This document shows positions 18,752 through 26,120 of a DNA stretch of 64,000 bases, in pieces (the stretch's first letter is position 1; every line of letters begins with the position of its first letter). Below the pieces are notes generated by a model, which was given only the letters and a program-made list of their open reading frames with translations, was not told where the DNA came from and did no database searches. The stretch lies in contig NZ_CP019389.1 in the NCBI RefSeq assembly GCF_001971785.1, forward strand, positions 3,421,001-3,485,000. Direction: 5' to 3'. The DNA is from Seonamhaeicola sp. S2-3. Lineage in GTDB: Bacteria > Bacteroidota > Bacteroidia > Flavobacteriales > Flavobacteriaceae. The position numbers and the translations under genes are program-made.

Positions 18752-18929
18752 CTACTATTCTCTTTTTTTAATATTCCTTCAACAGCTTCAGCAATGTGTG
18801 TTGAATAAAGAGCAATATGCTCTGCTGCACTTAAACTATCTGGTTTTTTTCTATTAACACAGGGCTTATCTTAATTGCAACATTAATAACAAGATCTTTA
18901 TACTCTTCTGGTGATAATTCTAAACTCAT
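18748..18929 (-). CDS. Small gene coupled to the IVP gene, with -1 frameshift at A AAA AAC
   Basis: An ATG at 18929 opens MSLELSPEEYKDLVINVAIK and continues to ISPVLIEKN before a stop after 32 codons. In the -1 frame coding resumes with PDSLSAAEHIALYSTHIAEA and ends in a TGA that overlaps the IVP start (ATGA). The switch point is the heptamer A AAA AAC (18849-18843), a canonical -1 slippery site. Fused, the product is 60 residues, mostly helical. It may be a real recoding event, a one-base deletion in a pseudogene, or a sequencing error in a 7-A run. Function unknown; its partnership with the IVP protein is inferred from the overlap. Confidence 0.5.
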
Positions 18930-18972
18930 ATTAATATTTTATTTTCAAACTTTTAATTAATTTATATTTAGG

Positions 18973-19026
18973 ACTGCCTACTGTATACTGCCTACTGTAT
19001 ACTGCCAACTGTATACTGCCAACTGC
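18973..19026. repeat. 14-bp tandem repeat (GGCAGTATACAGTW)
   Basis: On the minus strand three full units GGCAGTATACAGT(T/A) and a partial unit lie directly downstream of the 356-residue gene's stop. With the repeats at 18337-18362 they bracket the IVP cassette. Confidence 0.8.
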
Positions 19027-19029
19027 TAA

Positions 19030-20100
19030 CTATTTATTAACCAATTGTTCTATCTTTAAACCTGCCATTTCTATGGGTGGTTTAGCTAGATTATTCATTA
19101 TTTTTGGGGTTTTATTGTATAACAACTGAATGATTCTATGTGGTGCTAATACATAGTTTTGTTTAAAAACGTCATCCCAACGTTGCAATATTTGTTTGTT
19201 AAAAAAACTACCTTCTTTAAATTGGCTATTAGATTTTACTTCGTCTATTTTAAATGATAATGCGTAAGACTCTACAGGAATATTTTTTTCAATTATACCT
19301 TCTAAAATGGTATGTGTTAGTTCGTTTTCATCTTTTGCAAACATATTGTGTAGAGGTCCTAAATCAATACGTTTTATAAGTTTTGGATGTACTTTTTCTA
19401 ATTTTCTATCAATGCCATAAGCCATTGTATCTAAATTCATTTTTCTATCGGCTGAATGTTTTAAAACCTCATATATTTCATCTTTATAATCGTTTATTCT
19501 ATTCCCATCATAATTGAAATACATAAAACATACAAATGGGCGGTTATTGGCTACATCATAAAAACTCCAACTTGTTAGTAAATCTGCATTAGAGCCTTTT
19601 GGTGCATTAATGATTTTACCTTGCACAAAGCGGTTAAATATATACTGTTTATTAACTGATGAATAGTAAACAATAGATGCTGCTTTAAATAGTTTACTGC
19701 GTTTAATAGGTTCTTTTTTTCGCATTAAAGTATCTAGAAACTCTTCTTGTAGAACGCTTATTGGGGTTAGTTTGTCTAAATAATCATCGCGTAATTCTAA
19801 ATCGTTAAACAGGTATCTGAATTCTAAATAATTAGGAAAACCAGACTCTGTTAAATCTACCTTCATATTGTCTTCTTGGTCATACATGTATTTAACTCGC
19901 ATAGCTTCAATGGAATACAACAATAAATCGCAATATTGCTTAAACATATTGAGTTCCTGATTATTAACAAGTTTATTACGCTGTACAGCCACAATAAGTT
20001 CTTTAAATACAAAATCTACCATTTTATGGTAAAATATGTAATGTTCTTTAGAGTCTAAGGTTGCAGAGTCTAAGGGTGTTGTAATGTGATTAATTGACAT
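19030..20100 (-). CDS. Unknown protein of the AAA+/NUDIX cluster, 356 residues
   Basis: Not recognised. A soluble, largely helical protein beginning MSINHITTPLDSATLDSKEH. Features are a Tyr/Phe-rich N-terminal helical region (about 20-90) and a central block with WSFYDVANNRPFVCFMYFNY (about 178-197), probably beta strands. A C-terminal part contains VESYALSFKIDEVKS and VLAPHRIIQLLYN. No catalytic motif is evident. It has the same orientation as the AAA+ gene, from which it is separated by the IVP cassette. Confidence 0.6.
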   Translation of the reverse strand: MSINHITTPLDSATLDSKEHYIFYHKMVDFVFKELIVAVQRNKLVNNQELNMFKQYCDLLLYSIEAMRVKYMYDQEDNMKVDLTESGFPNYLEFRYLFNDLELRDDYLDKLTPISVLQEEFLDTLMRKKEPIKRSKLFKAASIVYYSSVNKQYIFNRFVQGKIINAPKGSNADLLTSWSFYDVANNRPFVCFMYFNYDGNRINDYKDEIYEVLKHSADRKMNLDTMAYGIDRKLEKVHPKLIKRIDLGPLHNMFAKDENELTHTILEGIIEKNIPVESYALSFKIDEVKSNSQFKEGSFFNKQILQRWDDVFKQNYVLAPHRIIQLLYNKTPKIMNNLAKPPIEMAGLKIEQLVNK

Positions 20101-20167
20101 TTTTTAATATTGAGTGTACAAGTAAGCAGAAAATACATTTTGTTTTTGCTTTTGTTAGCAAGTAAGT

Positions 20168-20251
20168 GCGTTAAGGATTGTAGTGGAAAGCCCACAGCGT
20201 AGCGAGGACTTGCAACGGAAAGCCTGACCCCGCCCTAAGGCGGGGTAACGC
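20168..20251 (+). ncRNA. Structured intergenic element, copy 1 (candidate non-coding RNA or palindromic repeat)
   Basis: A GC-rich island in AT-rich DNA. GCGTT (20168-20172) pairs with AACGC (20247-20251) to close the element. Inside lie two similar blocks, GGATTGTAGTGGAAAGCC and GGACTTGCAACGGAAAGCC, and a strong hairpin CCCCGCC-CTAA-GGCGGGG (20228-20245). A diverged second copy is at 29964-30106 on the other strand, with a compensatory change in the closing stem. It lies antisense to and between two genes of the 12-21.6 kb cluster. I recall similar elements in other flavobacterial genomes. The Rfam Flavo-1 motif is the first thing to compare, but I cannot confirm identity. Confidence 0.5.
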
Positions 20252-20261
20252 CCTGTGTGTT

Positions 20262-21602
20262 TTAAGACAATAAATCGTCTTCTGTTGCTTCTGGTTTTGG
20301 TTTACCTTTTGGAGCATTATCTCCTTTTGGTTTATTTGCATCTGCTTTATAGTATTCTTCAAAAATTTCTTTCATATCAATACCGTAGCGTTCTGCAAAA
20401 TTCTTTTGAATATCTATATCTTTTTCTCTAATTTCTTGTAAAGCTTCGGCATAACTGCTGTAAACGCCTTGCATAACTTTTTCATGAACAGGTATATTAT
20501 CCATCATATCTTGACGTGCTTTGGCGCTTGCTGTATGCATTGCCGCTAGGGTTTCTCCAATATGCTCATCGGTTTTTACCCCTAAATGTTCTAGGATAGC
20601 TGCAAATTCTTGATCTGTACGAGCTTTTAAGGCTACTACGTAACCATCATAATACTTTAAGCGTTCTTCGGTATCACTTTTTAATTTAGCGCGGTGTGTT
20701 TGTAAATTGCTTCGTAAAGAGGTAAGTACCTTGATTGTTAAATTATGCTTGTGTACAAAACTGTCTTTACTTGCAGCCAATGTGGTATAAGCGTTTTTAA
20801 GTCCTTCTAATTCTTCTACCTTTTGTTCTAATTGTGTTACTCTACCAATGGCTTGTGCGTATTCTGCAGACTGTTTATCTGCAATATCTTCTAATTCTTG
20901 TCTGGCTTGTTTTAATAAGGCATAATGCTCTTCTAATTTTGTCTCTACTTCTTTCTTTTTTTCTAGTGCTTTTGTATGGTTTTTGGTAGCTTCTACAATA
21001 GCATCTTGAAGTTTATCTTCAACTTCTTTAATTTCTAGTTCTCTATTTTTTAAGCGAGTTACTGCTGCTTGACTTTTATAGGAAAGCTCACTTAAAAGTG
21101 TTTGAACATCTGCATTTTCAATACGCGCCTGAAACATTGCTTTGGCTTTATTATCGGCGGCAGCTCTTACTTTTTCTGCTTCTTTTAATTCTTCTTGTGC
21201 TTTTCTTATTTTACTCTTACGCCCCCAAAGGTTATTCCACCAAGTGTCTGGTTTAGCTTCTGCATCTTCAAGTTCAACTCTTGCACGTTCTAAAGCTTTT
21301 TGAGCGTCATCAATTACTTTCTGCTCTGTAGCGTTTAAAGAAGAGAATTTTTCAAATAAAATACCTACTTCGTCTTGATAATCTGTTAAATCTTTTATGG
21401 CATCTAAAAGGGTTGTTCTATCCTTTTCTGCCATATGAACCACATCATCTAAGGTAGCGTTTAATATTTTTTGGCGGACTTCAGGGTCATCTTCCTGCGC
21501 TAATTTAGATTTCATAGTGTCAATGGCTTTCCCCCAATTGACATCTACTTTTTCGGTTTTTTCGTTAGAATTGGTTTCTAATAAGTCAAAATCATCAGAC
21601 AT
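20262..21602 (-). CDS. Long coiled-coil protein, first gene of the AAA+/NUDIX cluster
   Basis: 446 residues from the preferred start MSDDFDLLETNS at 21602; an upstream ATG at 21629 would add nine residues of leader-like sequence. No signal or membrane segment. A helical N-terminus is followed by a Trp-bearing loop (KPDTWWNNLWGRKSK), then a near-continuous coiled coil rich in Ala, Glu, Lys and Gln. A C-terminal helical region (GVKTDEHIGETLAAMHTAS) leads to a disordered Lys/Pro tail ending EATEDDLLS. The general shape recalls TelA-type toxic-anion-resistance proteins, but I cannot support that assignment from motifs. It probably forms filaments or scaffolds. Confidence 0.6.
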   Translation of the reverse strand: MSDDFDLLETNSNEKTEKVDVNWGKAIDTMKSKLAQEDDPEVRQKILNATLDDVVHMAEKDRTTLLDAIKDLTDYQDEVGILFEKFSSLNATEQKVIDDAQKALERARVELEDAEAKPDTWWNNLWGRKSKIRKAQEELKEAEKVRAAADNKAKAMFQARIENADVQTLLSELSYKSQAAVTRLKNRELEIKEVEDKLQDAIVEATKNHTKALEKKKEVETKLEEHYALLKQARQELEDIADKQSAEYAQAIGRVTQLEQKVEELEGLKNAYTTLAASKDSFVHKHNLTIKVLTSLRSNLQTHRAKLKSDTEERLKYYDGYVVALKARTDQEFAAILEHLGVKTDEHIGETLAAMHTASAKARQDMMDNIPVHEKVMQGVYSSYAEALQEIREKDIDIQKNFAERYGIDMKEIFEEYYKADANKPKGDNAPKGKPKPEATEDDLLS

Positions 21603-21868
21603 AGTAAGGTTTGTGTTTAAGTTGAACAATTTTATGGGTAAGCAATTTCGTTAAAAAAGATGACTTTTAAAATTTAAATTACTCAAATAATTGGTATATA
21701 ATATCATTAAATTGTTACAAGTACATCATGTTTTCGATGAAATGCACGCTATAATTGTAAGACTTTTTATTAAAAAAAAGTAATCTAAACCCTTTGTATT
21801 GTAAGAAATCAGGCAAAAAACAAGACACTCTTATTAACAAATTTTGTTCATATTCTTTTCATTATTAG
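21603..21868. other. Intergenic region between divergent genes
   Basis: AT-rich spacer of about 300 bases (with the promoter that follows) separating the cluster's first gene from the plus-strand 74-residue gene. I see no open frame with coding bias. A promoter for the minus-strand cluster should be here, but I could not find a convincing TAnnTTTG box on that strand. Confidence 0.5.
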
Positions 21869-21900
21869 TTGTTTAGTGCTTGAATTTATTGTTATATTTG
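21869..21900 (+). promoter_or_regulatory. Bacteroidota-type promoter of the 74-residue membrane protein gene
   Basis: TTG at 21869-21871, a 21-base spacer and a perfect TAnnTTTG box (TATATTTG, 21893-21900) lie 31 bases before the start codon. Confidence 0.7.
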
Positions 21901-21930
21901 AAATGCTATTAACAAAATTCTACCAAACTC

Positions 21931-22155
21931 ATGTCACTTAACCTTACTTCATACTCTCTTCTTATTGCTGAGTATACCATACTTACTGTTTTAGTTATTG
22001 TAGTGATATTTTTTTCACTTCTTTTAATTTTAGGTATAAGAAAATCATATAAGTTAAAAAAGGAAAATGAACGACTTGATAAAATAAGTAAAGAGATTGC
22101 ACGTAAAAAAATTGAAGAATACAAAGACTTTACTGGAGGACATATGTACCAATAA
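21931..22155 (+). CDS. Small single-pass membrane protein, 74 residues
   Basis: One hydrophobic helix (about 10-37, ILTVLVIVVIFFSLLLILGI) is followed by a basic, charged helix (SYKLKKENERLDKISKEIAR) and a short tail ending DFTGGHMYQ. A clear promoter and a terminator bracket the gene, which supports its reality despite its size. The function is unknown. The arrangement (membrane helix then coiled, charged tail) suits a small membrane adaptor. Confidence 0.65.
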   Translation: MSLNLTSYSLLIAEYTILTVLVIVVIFFSLLLILGIRKSYKLKKENERLDKISKEIARKKIEEYKDFTGGHMYQ

Positions 22156-22169
22156 CAGGTATTATAAAA

Positions 22170-22196
22170 AATAAGCCTACTAAAAGTAGACTTATT
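22170..22196. terminator. Bidirectional terminator between the 74-residue gene and ettA
   Basis: A 12-pair stem with one mismatch (22170-22181 with 22185-22196), a 3-base loop, and A/T runs on both sides. Confidence 0.7.
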
Positions 22197-22203
22197 TACT
22201 GAT

Positions 22204-23895
22204 TTATCTTACTAGTTTTTTGTACTTTATTCGTTTTGGAATCAAATCTCCACCAAGACGTTTCTTTTTGTTTTCTTCGTAATCTGAAAAGCTACCTTCA
22301 AAGAAATATACTTGCGAGTCTCCTTCAAAAGCCAAAATATGCGTACAGATACGATCTAAAAACCATCTGTCGTGACTAATAACTACAGCACACCCAGCAA
22401 AGTTTTCTAAACCTTCCTCTAACGCTCGTAATGTATTAACATCTAAATCGTTAGTTGGCTCATCTAAAAGTAACACATTACCTTCTTCTTTTAAAGTCAT
22501 GGCCAAATGCAAACGGTTTCGTTCACCACCTGAAAGCAATTTTACTTTTTTGTTTTGCTCACTGCCAGAGAAATTAAATCTACTTAAATAAGCTCGAGAG
22601 TTGACTTGCTTACCTCCCATCATAACCAACTCTTGTTCATCACTAAAGTTTTGCCAGATGGTTTTCTCTGGGTCTATATTTGAATGACCTTGGTCTACAT
22701 AAGCTATTTTAGCAGTATCGCCAACTTTAAATTCGCCTTTATCTGGTGTTTCTTCACCCATTATCATTCTGAAAATGGTAGTTTTACCTGCTCCATTGGG
22801 TCCGATAACCCCTACAATTCCTGCTTGTGGTAATTTAAAATTTAAATCTTCATAAAGCAACTTATCATCATAACCTTTACTCACACCAACAGCTTCAATA
22901 ACATTGGTTCCTAAACGTGGGCCATTAGGAATATAGATTTCTAGTTTTTCATCAAGTTGTTTTTGATCTTGACTCAACAGCCTATCATAATTCTTTAAAC
23001 GTGCTTTTTGCTTAGTTTGACGCCCTTTAGCTCCTTGTCTAACCCATTCTAACTCTCGTTCTAAGGTTTTTTGACGTTTAGAAGCAGCTTTTCCTTCTTG
23101 AGCCATTCGTTTAGACTTTTGGTCTAGCCAAGAAGAGTAATTTCCTTTCCAAGGAATACCCTCTCCTCTGTCTAGCTCTAAAATCCAACCAGCAACATTA
23201 TCTAAGAAATATCTATCGTGAGTTACCGCAATTACAGTTCCTTTATATTGCGCCAAATGGTGCTCTAGCCAATGTACCGATTCGGCATCTAAATGGTTGG
23301 TAGGCTCATCTAAAAGTAGTACATCTGGTTCTTGAAGTAATAATCTACATAAGGCTACTCTACGACGCTCTCCTCCCGATAAAACGCCTATTTTTTTATC
23401 GCCATCAGGCGTTCTTAAGGCATCCATGGCTATTTCTAGTTTGGTATCTAATTCCCAAGCATTGGCTGCATCAATTTGATCTTGCAATTCTGCTTGGCGG
23501 TTCATTAGTTTTTCCATTTTATCAGGATCACTATATACCTCTTCTAAACCAAACTGATCGTTTATTTTATTATATTCTTCTAGAATTGCTACGGTTTCGG
23601 CTGCACCTTCGCGCACCACTTCCATAACAGTTTTTTCATCATCTAATTGAGGTTCTTGCTCTAAATACCCTACTGAATATCCTGGTGAAAAAACTACGTC
23701 TCCTTGATAGTTTTTATCTACACCAGCAATAATTTTTAACAAGGTAGATTTACCAGACCCATTTAAACCTAGAATACCAATTTTGGCACCATAAAAGAAA
23801 CTTAAATATATGTTTTTTAAAACGGGGGTGTTAGCACTTTGAAATGTTTTGGTAACACCCGACATTGAAAAGATTACTTTTTTATCGTCACTCAC
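22204..23895 (-). CDS. ettA: Energy-dependent translational throttle protein EttA (ABC-F)
   Basis: 563 residues with two ABC ATPase cassettes and no membrane domain. Walker A motifs are GLNGSGKST (about 39-47) and GPNGAGKTT. Signature motifs LSGGERRRVA and LSGGERNRLHLA are each followed by a Walker B LLLDEPTNHLD or LLLDEPTNDLD. The charged linker between cassettes and the short arm insertion fit EttA, which binds the ribosomal E site and gates entry into elongation according to ATP/ADP. The length matches EttA (555-565). A GATATTTG box at 24163-24170, upstream of the small gene that precedes it, may be the promoter of both. Confidence 0.95.
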   Translation of the reverse strand: MSDDKKVIFSMSGVTKTFQSANTPVLKNIYLSFFYGAKIGILGLNGSGKSTLLKIIAGVDKNYQGDVVFSPGYSVGYLEQEPQLDDEKTVMEVVREGAAETVAILEEYNKINDQFGLEEVYSDPDKMEKLMNRQAELQDQIDAANAWELDTKLEIAMDALRTPDGDKKIGVLSGGERRRVALCRLLLQEPDVLLLDEPTNHLDAESVHWLEHHLAQYKGTVIAVTHDRYFLDNVAGWILELDRGEGIPWKGNYSSWLDQKSKRMAQEGKAASKRQKTLERELEWVRQGAKGRQTKQKARLKNYDRLLSQDQKQLDEKLEIYIPNGPRLGTNVIEAVGVSKGYDDKLLYEDLNFKLPQAGIVGVIGPNGAGKTTIFRMIMGEETPDKGEFKVGDTAKIAYVDQGHSNIDPEKTIWQNFSDEQELVMMGGKQVNSRAYLSRFNFSGSEQNKKVKLLSGGERNRLHLAMTLKEEGNVLLLDEPTNDLDVNTLRALEEGLENFAGCAVVISHDRWFLDRICTHILAFEGDSQVYFFEGSFSDYEENKKKRLGGDLIPKRIKYKKLVR

Positions 23896-23943
23896 TATTT
23901 GAAAGTTTATCAGATTAGAAAATATAGATGTTTTTAGGTGATT

Positions 23944-24126
23944 TTACACCCTACCTTTTAAGGCATTAAACACCCAAGCAATTGCAAAAAAACCAAATCC
24001 TACAGAGGCAAAGCCCCATCCAGCTATTTCATCATATCTAAAAGCTCCTAAAGCTATTAAACCTACACCTACAAAAATCATAATCCATGTAGCCCAAGCC
24101 AACACTGTGTTTTTATTCATTGACAT
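23944..24126 (-). CDS. Small two-pass membrane protein (CAL67264-like family)
   Basis: 60 residues with two hydrophobic helices (about 9-27 VLAWATWIMIFVGVGLIALG and 37-54 FASVGFGFFAIAWVFNAL) separated by a short RYDEIAGWG turn. I recall this as a small flavobacterial membrane protein family named after Gramella CAL67264; the role is unknown. It lies 48 bases upstream of ettA on the same strand. Confidence 0.7.
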   Translation of the reverse strand: MSMNKNTVLAWATWIMIFVGVGLIALGAFRYDEIAGWGFASVGFGFFAIAWVFNALKGRV

Positions 24127-24186
24127 AATTTATATAAAATCTTTTAATTTAATTCTAAAAACAAATATCGTACTTTTTAAACAAAA

Positions 24187-24211
24187 AAAGCATTCAAATT
24201 TTGAATGCTTT
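24187..24211 (-). terminator. Terminator of the FMN reductase-MarR-pirin operon
   Basis: Inverted repeat AAAGCATTCAAA / TTTGAATGCTTT followed on the minus strand by a T run, 21 bases after the pirin stop. Confidence 0.75.
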
Positions 24212-24231
24212 CCATAATACTTGCTTTTAAG

Positions 24232-24957
24232 TTATAACGAAACCATAGGAATTTCAATAAATAGCAGCTCAGTTTCTTCTTGAGTTTTAATAATAACATT
24301 TTGAGTTTCTGAAATTCCAATGGCATCTCTAGTTTCTAAAAAATCATTATTTATAGTTATTTTACCTGAAATATTCATGATATAAACTCCATGATCTTCA
24401 CTTTTCAAATTATAGGTAAATGTTTCACCTGCTTTTAAATCAATACGAGATATTTTGGCATCTTGATTAATTTTTAAACTCGTTTCATCTGCATCATTAA
24501 AAGAGGTTACTAAGGTTTGTAGTTTACCTTTTCTGTCTTCAGCCTTAAATTCTTTTTGGTCATATCTTGGTGATACACCTTGCTTTTCTGGGATAATCCA
24601 AATTTGAAATAAATTTAAGTTTTCATCAACAGAGCCATTAATTTCAGAATGTTGCACTCCTGTACCAGCACTCATAACTTGCACTTCGCCTGGAACTACA
24701 GGAATCCATTCACCTCCCATATTATCGCGATGTTTTAAAACACCTTTTAAGGGAATTGTAATAATTTCCATATTTTCATGCGGATGCGTACCAAAACCCA
24801 TTTTTGGTGCAATAACATCATCATTTAAAACACGTAAAGCCCCAAAGTGAAGGCGTTCTGGGTTAAACCAACCTGCAAAACTAAATGAATGGTTGGCTTG
24901 TAACCAACCATGATTTGCAAATCCTCTTGTATTGGCTTTGTGTATTATAGTTTTCAT
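24232..24957 (-). CDS. Pirin family protein
   Basis: 241 residues, a double cupin. The N-terminal cupin has the metal-binding pattern FGTHPHENMEIITIPLKG and the downstream VQVMSAGTGVQHSEING, with the expected His and Glu ligands. The second cupin is degenerate. The opening (TRGFANHGWLQANHSFSFAG) is typical of YhaK/pirin-like proteins, some of which act as quercetin 2,3-dioxygenases and others as redox sensors. It is the last gene of a three-gene operon with an FMN reductase and a MarR regulator, which points to redox or electrophile stress. Confidence 0.9.
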   Translation of the reverse strand: MKTIIHKANTRGFANHGWLQANHSFSFAGWFNPERLHFGALRVLNDDVIAPKMGFGTHPHENMEIITIPLKGVLKHRDNMGGEWIPVVPGEVQVMSAGTGVQHSEINGSVDENLNLFQIWIIPEKQGVSPRYDQKEFKAEDRKGKLQTLVTSFNDADETSLKINQDAKISRIDLKAGETFTYNLKSEDHGVYIMNISGKITINNDFLETRDAIGISETQNVIIKTQEETELLFIEIPMVSL

Positions 24958-24987
24958 TTTTAATCCTTTCTGGGTTTACCCCATTAA

Positions 24988-25425
24988 TTATCTTATTTTA
25001 TCTAAAAGATTACTTAATTGAATGGCTTCTTCTTCGGTTAGGTTTTCTAATAAATCTTCTTTAAAATCTTTGTCAATATCTTTTAACAATTGCAATCCTT
25101 CTTTAGTTATTTCAATATGTACTACGCGTCTGTCTTCAGGACACGGTAGCCTATCAATTAATTTTTTAGCACATAATTTATCCATTAATCGTGTTGCGTT
25201 TGGAGCTCTTTCAATCATGCGTTCTTTAATAGTTTGAACTTTTAAAGGTTTTCCTGCTCCTCTTAAAATACGTAGGATATTAAACTGCTGTGGCGAAATA
25301 CCAAAGGGTTTAAAAAACTCATTTTGATGGCTGTTAATCCAGTTTGCCGTATAAATAATGTTTATTAAAGCCTTAACTTTATTATTTACAAATTTTGATT
25401 GAATGTCTTTTGATATATCGCCCAT
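24988..25425 (-). CDS. MarR family transcriptional regulator
   Basis: 145 residues with a winged helix-turn-helix: FGISPQQFNILRILRGAGKP leading into KERMIERAPNATRLMDKLCA (recognition helix) and the wing with CPEDRRVVHIEITKEG, the D-R-R signature of MarR. Helices at both ends supply the dimer interface. It lies 10 bases after the FMN reductase stop and likely represses its own operon through the palindrome at 26008-26025. The two cysteines near the recognition helix and wing could sense oxidants or electrophiles; this is inference. Confidence 0.9.
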   Translation of the reverse strand: MGDISKDIQSKFVNNKVKALINIIYTANWINSHQNEFFKPFGISPQQFNILRILRGAGKPLKVQTIKERMIERAPNATRLMDKLCAKKLIDRLPCPEDRRVVHIEITKEGLQLLKDIDKDFKEDLLENLTEEEAIQLSNLLDKIR

Positions 25426-25435
25426 TACTTAATGT

Positions 25436-25966
25436 TTAAAGTGCTTTTTGAAATTCTTTAACTTGACTAATCAAACTAGTTTTTAAAGCTTCTGTTATAA
25501 TTTCTCCATCTTTAAAATTATCATTAAAAGAAGGTAAACTAAATTGGGCTACAATATTTCCTCCGTTAAAAGGAAATCTGTCTTTTGCAATCTCTAAAAC
25601 CGAAGCGCCTCCTCTTGCTCCTGGAGAGGTAGCCATAAGCAACATAGGCTTGTCTAACCAAAGTTTACCGTTAATTCTAGACATCCAATCAAACAAATTT
25701 TTAAAAACAGTAGTGTAAGCACCATTATGTTCTGCTAAGGATAAAACAATACCATCAGAACTTTGGATTTGTTCAAAAAATTTATGAGCATCATCAGGGA
25801 TACCTTTCTGGTTTTCTAAATCTATGCCGTAAAGTGGTAAATTATAATCGTTTAAATCTAAAACCGTTACTTCTACCCCTTCTACTAAATTTGCTGCATA
25901 AACCGCTAATTGCTTATTAATTGATGTTTTACTACTACTACCTGCAAAGGCTATAATTTTTTTCAT
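25436..25966 (-). CDS. NADPH-dependent FMN reductase family protein
   Basis: 176 residues with a flavodoxin-like fold. The phosphate-binding loop is AGSSSKTSINKQLA (about 8-21) and the flavin-contact loop is SLAEHNGAYTTVFKNLFDW, in which the usual PEYN is AEHN. Members (ArsH/AzoR/ChrR-like) reduce quinones, azo dyes or FMN using NADPH. It is the first gene of the operon with MarR and pirin. Confidence 0.88.
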   Translation of the reverse strand: MKKIIAFAGSSSKTSINKQLAVYAANLVEGVEVTVLDLNDYNLPLYGIDLENQKGIPDDAHKFFEQIQSSDGIVLSLAEHNGAYTTVFKNLFDWMSRINGKLWLDKPMLLMATSPGARGGASVLEIAKDRFPFNGGNIVAQFSLPSFNDNFKDGEIITEALKTSLISQVKEFQKAL

Positions 25967-25986
25967 TTTATTTAAATTTTATTCTA

Positions 25987-26025
25987 CAAATATATCACTT
26001 AAAATATTATATTCCAAGGAATATA
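25987..26025 (-). promoter_or_regulatory. Promoter with overlapping palindromic operator (FMN reductase-MarR-pirin operon)
   Basis: On the minus strand a perfect -7 box TATATTTG (25994-25987) lies 20 bases from a -33 TTG (26017-26015). That TTG is in the centre of the palindrome TATATTCC-AA-GGAATATA (26008-26025, read on the plus strand; 8-bp arms). Binding of a MarR dimer there would hide the -33 element. The transcript would start about 14 bases before the ATG at 25966. Confidence 0.7.
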
Positions 26026-26120
26026 TTTCCATGATATATAATTTATGATTTTATTAAGAATTATGCTTCTGTTTTAAAAGAAATAACTTCTTTTGTACTT
26101 TAGCATTAAAGATGAACTAA

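Noticed and set aside
18973-19026. Tandem repeat considered as a CRISPR remnant
   Set aside because: Units are 14 bp and directly adjacent with no spacers; no cas genes are present.
20171-20362. 63-residue minus-strand open frame
   Set aside because: Runs through the structured intergenic element and the end of the coiled-coil gene in another frame; composition is not protein-like.
20262-21602. Assignment of the coiled-coil protein as TelA
   Set aside because: Only general coiled-coil character and length agree; no diagnostic motif could be identified by eye.
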